Origin: Bimuria novae-zelandiae CBS 107.79
Lineage: Eukaryota; Ascomycota; Dothideomycetes; Pleosporales; Didymosphaeriaceae
Direction: 5' to 3'
DNA: 64,000 nucleotides
NCBI GenBank assembly: GCA_010015655.1
Contig: ML976657.1
Location: 1,303,654 to 1,367,653 of the forward strand
The notes under the pieces are model-generated. The model saw nothing but the letters and a program-made list of their open reading frames with translations. It did not search any database and was not told the origin of the DNA. Both the position numbers and the translations under genes were made by a program. Positions within the stretch are counted from its first letter, which is position 1, and each line of letters opens with the position of its first letter. Positions 57,366 to 64,000 of the stretch are shown here, piece after piece.

Positions 57366-58658
57366 TATACTTTATATAGGTACTTCCTTTTACCTAATAT
57401 ATAGTAAGCCTAATATAAAAACTAGAGGCTTTTAAGTTTCCCCCTAATAGAGGAACCCCGTATTTCTACTACTAAGTAGTTATTTAGCAAGGTCGTTATA
57501 ATTAATAGAGACCCTCTAGCCACTTTAATAATTAATTAATAAAGGAGTAGTTATACGGGGCTTAAAAGCCACTCTTTAGTTTAATATATACAACCTTACT
57601 ATCCCTTAAAGCTCTATAGGCACCTGCTTACTATCTACTTTAATAAGCACTTTTAGGGCGTTATTATCTTTAAAATTTTTAAACAACGTAAATAAGTCAG
57701 AAAGTAATAATAAGGGCACTAATAAGAGCTAACTACTTAATAATTAGCTAACAAGTAGAAAGGGAGGCGTATTTGGACGTATTTGCGTACGTCTAGTCCT
57801 TATTTTAATGGAAAACCTCTGAAATCGATACAAGTACGTACAAATGGGATGGCTGAGGGTGATCACCGTGATGGACTGACGTTAAGATCTGATGCCCCAC
57901 ATTAACCCCTGTCCATCCGAAACCGCATGAAACTACAGTGCTGCACTAAAGCAGCCAATCAGACGACGGCATTACAGTTTCATATTCTCCATTCCACCCG
58001 GAGTGGATGGAGTGGATGGATCACAGAAGAAATCCATCCATGAAGAACACTGTCGGTGTCGCGCCTGCAGAACTGGAGGACCTACTGCTAGGTCACCACA
58101 AGGTCGAAGACGTGGCTATCATGAGCATCCTGGACCAGTATTCAGGCGAGCTATCAAAGGCTTTTGTAAAGTTGAAAGACGATGTTCAGGCGGATACGGC
58201 GGTTGGAAAAGAACTCATCGCCTTTGTGAACGAAAAGAAGGTACGACATAAATGGGTGAAGGAGGTCGAGTTCATCCCCGAGATCCCGAAGAGCGCAAGC
58301 GGGAAGATTTTGAGGAGAGTATTGAGAGACAAGGAGAAGAGCGGGAAGGATAGAGGTGTGATTGTTAGGGACGAGGCTAAGGCTAAGCTCTGAGTGGTTG
58401 GTACAGGCTTGTATTTCGCATTTAGCTCCAATTCTGGCCGCAACCTCGTATATTGATGAGCAAGGCGCTTCGCCAGTGTATAAATAAAGCAGCCTCAAAA
58501 CAACGTTGAGGGACTTTTGCGACTTTTGCTCTAAGAATTGCTCACTCGCTTGTTACGCCTACACAGTACCAAGCAAGAAGTTCTGTTACAATCGCCATTG
58601 CAACGCCTATATCGTAAAGCAAAATACCAAAGATTGCAACACCGCGCTCTCGCCAAAC

Positions 58659-59371
58659 ATGACAACACGCTCCAACTACTGCCCCTGGAACCCCTCCTTC
58701 GAAACCGCACTCTTCCCATCCTCCTGCTCCACCGCCGCAGCCCTAACCTACGCCCACACATGCGCCCCCTCCCTCCCCTCCCCCCTCACACCCTGCTTCC
58801 CCTAGGGCACACCCACCACCCTCTCCTCAGACTACACCTTCTACTCCCCCGCCACCGCCTGTCCCTCAGGCTACAACTACGACCCCATCCGCACGCGCAC
58901 GTCCGCCCTCTCCATCCCGCGCACCGCCGCCGCCGAGGACCAATGGATCGCCGGCGAAACAGCAGTGTACTGCTGCACGGACGGGTACACGTGGAGCGAC
59001 GTCACAGGGCACTGTCGCTTGCAGTACGGCGGGGTTTATGTGAATGTGAATTGTATGAATAGCGAGGATGTGAGCACGAAGACGTTGAGTGCGTTATGGG
59101 ATCCGGTGAGGGCGGTTGCGCCGTTATTGCAGTTGAGATTTCGCGAGAGCGATGGGACGTTTAAGCCGCCGAAGAGTATGGAGGTGGTTACGACGTCTGT
59201 GGGAGGGAGGATGGGCCGGTGGAGACGGGAGGGGCGGAGGGGACGGGAGGGGTGACGAGTGGAGGGGGTGAGGTGACACAGAAGCCTAGGGGTGGAGAGG
59301 GGAGGGCGGCGGGGATGAAGAGGGCGATGGGGTTGGTGTCGTCGGTGGGGGTTGGGATATTGTTTCAATAA
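58659..59371 (+). pseudogene. Cysteine-containing secreted/surface protein, decayed
   Basis: From ATG 58659 the frame encodes a Cys/Ser/Thr/Pro-rich protein (NYCPWNPSFETALFPSSC...). A TAG at 58803-58805 sits directly between PCFP and GTPTTLSSDYTFYSPATACPSGY; CAG fits there, and no GT occurs between the start and this stop, ruling out an intron. It continues with YCCTDGYTWSDVTGHCR. Near 59200 the frame must shift by one to reach a Gly-rich stretch and a hydrophobic C-terminus (AMGLVSSVGVGILFQ, stop 59369-59371) like a GPI-anchor signal. The unshifted frame ends at 59255. The product resembles fungal small surface proteins with WD/C motifs; function unknown. Confidence 0.65.
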
Positions 59372-59910
59372 TGGGCACTGAGGAAACGGAGACGAACAGT
59401 TTAAGGTAATGAATTGCTTTGACGTACACCCACAACCGCACATAGTGGACGACGAGATAATTTTCAGATTGTTGAAGTTATTGGAAAGCTGTATATGACC
59501 TATGGTTTACGGTCGCATTTAGAAGAAGACTGGCTTAGAATTTATCAAGTTAACACTACTACTTGGGCGTGGTTTTGGGTAAGTTGCCTGCACGCATGCA
59601 CTACTAAGCAGCAGACTTAGTATAATAACTGTGCTCTAGATGTCACGGAGACATTCTGCATCACGGCTGATGCTCCCTTTAGCAAACTTATGGAGCGACA
59701 GAGATATCGTTCATTTCGCTAGTAGAGTAGAGAGTCTATTGTATACTAAAGTTCCCATTGCAACGCTTACATGGGATTTTCTAACTATAATAGCGAAGCG
59801 GGGGATAAGAGTGAAAAATACTATGGACGATGGTAACCCCCAGGACGTCATCTGAGAAGGAAAAAGGTTCTGCGCACCCTAGAGGTGCGACAAAACGACG
59901 TCATCGCTCC
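59372..59910. other. Intergenic, AT-richer
   Basis: About 540 bases between the decayed secreted protein gene and the tRNA gene. A plus-strand open frame at 59640-59855 shows no recognisable features. Confidence 0.45.
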
Positions 59911-59915
59911 AAAAA
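59911..59915 (-). terminator. RNA polymerase III terminator of tRNA-Ile
   Basis: TTTTT on the minus strand, 13 bases after the tRNA 3' end; the expected oligo-T stop signal. Confidence 0.7.
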
Positions 59916-59928
59916 GGAAATTTTTTGT

Positions 59929-60012
59929 GGTCAGTACGGGGGTCGAACCCGCGACCTTGGCGTTAACAGGAAGCTATTAGCACCACGCTCTAACCAACTG
60001 AGCTAACCGACC
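59929..60012 (-). tRNA. tRNA-Ile (anticodon AAU) with 11 nt intron
   Basis: The minus strand folds as a complete tRNA: acceptor GGTCGGT pairing with ACTGACC, D arm TA-GCTC-AGTTGGTTA-GAGC, anticodon stem TGGTG/CGCCA with loop CTAATAA, and T arm GGTTCGA. The anticodon AAT follows from the loop. An 11-base intron (59964-59974) lies one base 3' of the anticodon, the canonical eukaryotic position. Total length 84 = 73 + 11. Body sequence closely matches conserved eukaryotic tRNA-Ile(AAU). Confidence 0.97.
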
Positions 60013-60841
60013 AGTTGTTTTATAGATGAAAATTTTCACCATTTTATAATATATATAGAAGCATAAAAACCAGCACGCCACGAAAGTATCGCCGTCTTCC
60101 TGCACAGTGAAAATTTTGACTGTCTCTGTGGTTGCCTTCAACGGCCTGTGCGGATAAGCGAAAGATCGCGGGGCACTAAATCGGAGTGTGATCAGTGGTA
60201 CGCGCGATCTCGAGTGCGCGAATCGTCGACGACTTTTTTATTCTACACATGCAACAGATTTCTGCTGTAATAAACGGTGCGAAGCATTCGTGCTCTATCA
60301 GCGCAACCGCTTGTTCAACTCTAGTCTACTAGCTTCGGGTTATGTTTTGCAAACAAATTTCTAATAGCTCAGCACGTTTCTCCATTCCACTACAATTCAC
60401 ACTACAACTGTGGGGAACAATCGTAAACCAGTTAGAGACGGTATCTTGGTTTATATCATTCAAGAAGAAGCTAGACTGTCCCTCTCCGATCAAAGGGCTA
60501 CATTTTGAACGTCAGCGCCAAACGCTAATCTGAAGAGCATGAATCCACACGCTGTGCGGTGATCTTTTTATTGATACAGGATTCAAAACCTAAAATCACG
60601 GCCACGCGCGAGATGTACCTTGTGCAGGACGACGTGCATCGTGGGGAAGCAAGAATGAAAACTGGAGAGCTTGGACGCGCGCCCGTGGAGCCAACGTCAT
60701 CGCTAGCCACCAGACCAGAAGCGTACCTTACGGGCTGTCGCGACCATGCGACCCGGACTATTACATCTCGCGTCATTAGCTGTACGTTTCCCATCAGGTG
60801 GATTTTCGTCAACGATGCCAGGATCACGATAATACTTCTCA
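60013..60841. other. Intergenic between tRNA-Ile and CorA-type gene
   Basis: About 830 bases. A plus-strand open frame from 60559 runs to 61047 in a different frame from the CorA exon and lacks family features. No RNA gene or repeat was recognised. Confidence 0.45.
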
Positions 60842-62809
60842 ATGTTCCTGTCCCCGCGTTCGTTTCGTGTGGCGCGTTCAGCGGCGAAAACCCTTCGGGA
60901 TCACATTTGCGCGAACGCGCAGAAAGCTCACGGATTTCCTATCGTTACAAGAGCTGCATCCTACGCGACCACTGCATTTCGACAGAAAACCCAATTCAAA
61001 GCCCTAACCACACAACGAAGATGCGGGGATTGGAAGCCTTCGAGTGAAAGGACGAGGTCCATCAGTATCGAAGTGCCGCATGAACCTGTAGCAGGGAGTG
61101 AACCTGGCATCAACATTCAAGATGAGGATGCATGGCCGGAATGGAGAAACAATGCTGTCAAAGTATGTATTTGGGCTTGTGGTGAAGCTGAGACTGTCCT
61201 GAATGAGCTCCGCTGAACATGATCTAGTCACAAATCACGGTCGTGGACTTCTGCGTTGATCGTATAGAGAAGCATGAGCTTGATAATTCCACACTGGAAG
61301 AGTTCCTTGCCAGACCCCGTGAGGACTGGGTTAAGTGTCGATGGTGAGATTCGCCCAAGAGCGCTATCTACGGAATATACACTGATTGAAGATGTTGCGA
61401 ATAGGTATTCTGTAAATGGTCTAAGTTAGGATGTGGTACGGATGCTTGGGAAAAAGCAGAACTTGCACAGCCTTGCCATTGAAGATCTTATCCATACAAG
61501 GAACCGCACAAAAGCAGATTGGTACCCAGAACACGTTTTCGGTAGGCCGCATGCTTGCCACCGTTACGCCCATGTTGGCTGATACCTGAATAGTACTCCT
61601 AACTCTACAGCGACTCATCCATACGTCGGAGAATCCTAACGGATTACCACCACCCCGACCTAAGCACGTCAGCATACACAGTCCAGCATCTCGAGACAAG
61701 CAGGTGCCTGATGAATACAAGCAAGCCGTCAAGACATTACAAGCATATCGCGCTAACTCAGACGACGAGAGAACGAAGTACATGGAAGAGCATTCCACTC
61801 TAGCGGCGAGAGATCTCATGGTATCTGTGGAGCAAGTATCGATCTTTCTTCAAAGCGACAATACCTTAGTCTCATTCTTCGAACACTCCGCGGATGTAAT
61901 TGAGGAGCCGATTCTGAAAAGACTGCAGTCCTCTGAGACTATCCTGCGGAGAAGCGGTGACGCGAGCATGGTAATGCATGCAATCATCGACGGCATCGTC
62001 GACCTAACCATCCCCATTGCGAGCGCGTACGAGGAAAGCATAGCAGAGTTGGAACTGGACGTCCTAGTCGATCCGAGCATTGCCCATTCGAAAGCTCTGT
62101 ATGTTTTTCCATTTCTACATACAAATGTATTGTCACTAACGCACATGAAGCTACATACTCACATCCGAGCTTTCCCTTCTTCGGTCCCAAATCGCCCCAA
62201 TTCAAGGACTGGTAAACGCACTGCGTCAGCACAATTCGAACGCACTCGTCCAGACGACCGATTCAGCTCAAACCCCTTCCTCCTCTCACATCGCCAACTC
62301 ACCACCTCCCTTCGCTCCCAAGGACCCGTCTACGGGTTCCATCACAATCACGACTCTCGCTCATACTTACTTCAGCGATGTCGAAGACCACTGCATCATG
62401 GTTCTCGAATCCTTGGAGCGCATGCGCCGCTCTGCAGATCGCATGATCTCTTTAATCTTCAATACCATGGGCGCGTATCAGAACGAGAGCATGAAGCAAC
62501 TGACCTTTGTTACGATTTTGTTCTTGCCTATGACGTTTCTGGCAGGGTACTTCGGCATGAATTTCGAGGAGTTTCCTACGCTGAAGAACAGCGATGCGTA
62601 TTTCTGGTGGCTTTGCATACCGGTTACTTCAGGGATGATCTTGATTCTGATGTGAGTGTGCCCTAGAATGTGGAATCGTTTGTTTTGGGAGAAGGATACT
62701 GACGACGCCCAGGCGGCAACGAGTATGGCGTGGCTTGACGCGCTTCTGGCGGCGCAGAGATGCCGCCAAGTCGCGGAGAGCGAAGACTCTGGAAGGACAG
62801 AAGTGGTAA
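60842..62809 (+). pseudogene. CorA-family Mg2+ transporter, intact except one premature stop
   Basis: CorA proteins form pentameric Mg2+ channels. Exons 60842-61162, 61228-61343, 61405-61541, 61594-62098, 62151-62651 and 62713-62809 keep phase and would encode 558 residues. Family features: ITVVDFCVDRIEKHELDN, EDWVKCRW, LHSLAIEDLIHTRNR with [46 protein letters not shown], and two membrane helices with GMN in [13 protein letters not shown] basic cytosolic tail ends QKW. A TAG at 61427-61429 falls where VNGLSWDV is expected (Trp codon TGG). The N-terminal ~55 residues resemble a mitochondrial presequence. An alternative GTTAAG donor near 61330 spliced to 61430 would skip the stop but lose the conserved RW..VNGLS segment, so some function cannot be excluded. 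Confidence 0.75.
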
Positions 62810-63140
62810 TTGGCCATTAGGCCCAACCGGGGAGATCAGATTCCACGGTCCCGAAGTGGAAAAATACGAGCTGCAAAGTTAATTTTAGGCGGTGTTTGCC
62901 GCATTTACCTAAGTTTAATGGTGGTCAAGCAGAGGGATGCCTAAAACGAACCGACTGCCGCGTTCCGATTGTTTCCGTGCAGCCCCCAAACGTGGCACGG
63001 CGTCAGACCACATCCTCATCACCTTTCACAGCAACAAAATCTCTATTTATCTAAGCAGTCGTCAGCTCTCTTAATACAAGTTTAAAAGGACTCGTAACGA
63101 ACCTTATCCAGGCATTCTCCAAACTCTACCTCCGCCTCCG
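62810..63140. other. Intergenic
   Basis: About 330 bases after the CorA-type gene up to the hexanucleotide repeat. Nothing recognised. Confidence 0.5.
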
Positions 63141-63279
63141 CCTACACCTACACCTACACCTACACCTACACCTACACCTACACCTACACCTACACCTACA
63201 CCTACACCTACACCTACACCTACACCTACACCTACACCTACACCTACACCTACACCTACACCTACATCTACACCTACAC
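63141..63279. repeat. Hexanucleotide microsatellite (CCTACA)n
   Basis: About 23 near-perfect tandem copies of CCTACA, one with a C-to-T change near 63267. It lies about 90 bases upstream of the next start codon, so likely in its promoter or 5' leader. Confidence 0.95.
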
Positions 63280-63367
63280 AACAACATCCACCACCACCAC
63301 CGTATCCCCAGACCTTTGAACGTCCCACAGCAACAAAACCTCATCGACAAAACTACACTTCTCCACC

Positions 63368-63997
63368 ATGGCAACAGCAACTCTCCTCGGCCTCTCCCTC
63401 CCCCTTCCACCACCCGCCCTCACAGCCCTCCGCCTCACCCCCCTCCTCACCACCACCGCCTCCCTCACCCACGCCTACATGGAATACCTCACCACAACCT
63501 CCTTCCTCACCGCCCCACCCACTCACAACGCCCTCACCTTCTCCATGGCCGCAGGCCGCACCGCCCCCAACACCACTACACACCCACACAAAAACGCCGC
63601 GCAGGTCGCTGCAGCCCTGGACACCGTTGTCCCTGTGTGGTTCGTCAACTTCTTCAACACCGGCGTGTGGTCCGTCATCGGACTCAACTCTCTCACTTTA
63701 CTTTCTTCCGCCGCGAATTTGTGGGTTGTGGGGGGACTGGGTGCGGCGAGGGGGTGGTATGCGGCAGGGTTTGTGGGCGCGCTGGCGCATTATGCGTTTG
63801 TGCCGGGGGTGAGTGGGGCGGTGGAGGGGTTGCATAGGCTTTGTGTTAGGGGGGCGAAGGGGGAGGTGGGGGAGAAGGGGAGGGCGGCGAGGTTGGTGAG
63901 GGAGTGGGTGGGTGTGCATAAGGTACGGTGGGCGACGGTGGATTTGGTGGCTTGGGTGGGGTTTGCGGTGGGCGTTGTTAGGGTGCTGACGCCGTGA
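63368..63997 (+). CDS. Small integral membrane protein, four predicted helices
   Basis: A 209-residue single-exon product. Hydrophobic segments lie at about residues 5-35, 85-120 (VVPVWFVNFFNTGVWSVIG), 122-150 (GWYAAGFVGALAHYAFVPG) and 185-207 (VDLVAWVGFAVGVVRVL). The spacing resembles the four-helix DUF1772/anthrone-oxygenase-like fold common in fungi, but I am not sure of that. No catalytic motif is identified. Third-position G/C bias is strong. The start is the first ATG (context CCACCATGG); the frame closes just before the window edge. Confidence 0.75.
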   Translation: MATATLLGLSLPLPPPALTALRLTPLLTTTASLTHAYMEYLTTTSFLTAPPTHNALTFSMAAGRTAPNTTTHPHKNAAQVAAALDTVVPVWFVNFFNTGVWSVIGLNSLTLLSSAANLWVVGGLGAARGWYAAGFVGALAHYAFVPGVSGAVEGLHRLCVRGAKGEVGEKGRAARLVREWVGVHKVRWATVDLVAWVGFAVGVVRVLTP

Positions 63998-64000
63998 GTG

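Larger units (their letters stand above)
47025..58052. mobile_element. hAT-type insertion (11,028 bp) with nested elements
   Basis: Flanked by identical 8 bp copies TCGGTGTC (47017-47024 and 58053-58060). The termini are inverted repeats: left CAGTGTACTGCATGGATGG and right, complemented, CAGTGTTCTTCATGGATGG. More similarity continues inward to CTCCGGGTGGA-TGGA and GAAACTG over about 80 bases. An 8 bp duplication with CAGTG ends is diagnostic of hAT elements. The interior is extremely AT- and TpA-rich with no open transposase frame. Its own transposase could not be identified; later insertions account for most of the length. Confidence 0.9.
45612..58393 (+). pseudogene. Acyl-CoA synthetase / 4-coumarate-CoA ligase-like, split by transposon
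   Basis: An AMP-forming ligase that would activate a carboxylic acid to its CoA thioester. Exon 1 is 45612-45648 and exon 2 begins 45702 (intron 45649-45701), giving PPID-LPTELTDWDWLFDS. Then come GFLSFSSGTTGLPKAVMIS (the AMP-binding P-loop), VLPLFHI, QGYGMAESC, LHTGDQG and DRIKELIKVKG. The C-terminal domain lies 11 kb away (58061-58393) and contains APAELEDLLLGH and the catalytic lysine context PKSASGKILRR. It ends in AKL, a peroxisomal PTS1-like tripeptide. Lesions seen: a TAG stop at 46346-46348 where CAG (Gln) is expected, a +1 A near 46371-46373, and the transposon at 47025-58052. One copy of the target duplication lets the flanks read in frame. Clearly non-functional here. Confidence 0.93.

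Noticed and set aside
47025..58052. Treating the 11 kb AT-rich block as a centromere or isochore.
   Set aside because: It has exact transposon boundaries with target duplications and recognisable element relics inside, which explain the composition through RIP.
61344..61429. Using the TAG at 61427-61429 as a splice acceptor for the normal upstream donor of the CorA-type gene to remove the stop.
   Set aside because: It shifts the following conserved VVRMLG...LHSLAIEDL sequence out of frame; only a non-canonical donor further upstream would keep frame.
63104..63468. Minus-strand frames encoding poly-(VG) and poly-(RC).
   Set aside because: Pure translation of the CCTACA hexamer microsatellite; no independent coding evidence.

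Overview
The window is nuclear DNA of a filamentous ascomycete (Pezizomycotina, most likely Dothideomycetes). This rests on many 45-98 nt introns with GTAAGT-like donors, CTAAC/CTGAC branch sites and AG acceptors, a Zn2Cys6 regulator and a second fungal regulator-like protein, a Skn7 regulator, and a very AT-rich, stop-ridden transposon nest typical of repeat-induced point mutation (RIP). Species is not resolved. CDS coordinates span introns; exon coordinates are in the evidence text.

Layout. 1-11 kb holds ordinary genes: APN1 (5' part), an EMP70/TM9SF protein, SUA5, a small unknown gene, and a Zn2Cys6 factor. 11-17.7 kb is gene-poor and ends in a roughly 2.7 kb array of ~200 bp units, most carrying a TATA box and pyrimidine tract but no reading frame. 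17.7-31.4 kb holds a secreted repeat-rich protein, an HST2-type sirtuin, an FAD monooxygenase, a fungal transcription-factor-like protein, and an aldo/keto reductase divergent from it. 31.7-33.6 kb is a second array of the same sequence family in the opposite orientation. 34-45.3 kb is a dense housekeeping block: RBR ubiquitin ligase, eIF2B epsilon, SKN7, mitochondrial peroxiredoxin, and a 3-hydroxyacyl-CoA-dehydrogenase-like enzyme.

45.6-58.4 kb is one acyl-CoA synthetase gene, with a PTS1-like C-terminus, split by an 11,028 bp insertion. The insertion has hAT-type ends (CAGTG terminal inverted repeats) and an 8 bp target duplication. Inside it are a pogo/Fot1-type element with TA duplication, a RIP-ruined Ty3-type retrotransposon, and several solo LTRs, some with perfect target duplications. 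The synthetase, the next gene (small secreted protein) and a CorA-type transporter gene each carry a stop explained by a CpA-to-TpA transition, suggesting RIP leakage from the nest. The window ends with tRNA-Ile(AAU), the CorA-type gene, a hexanucleotide microsatellite and a small membrane protein.

The most unusual signals are the two inverted TATA-bearing repeat arrays around the 17-31 kb block, the dated nesting of transposons in the synthetase gene, and the spread of RIP-type stops into its neighbours.
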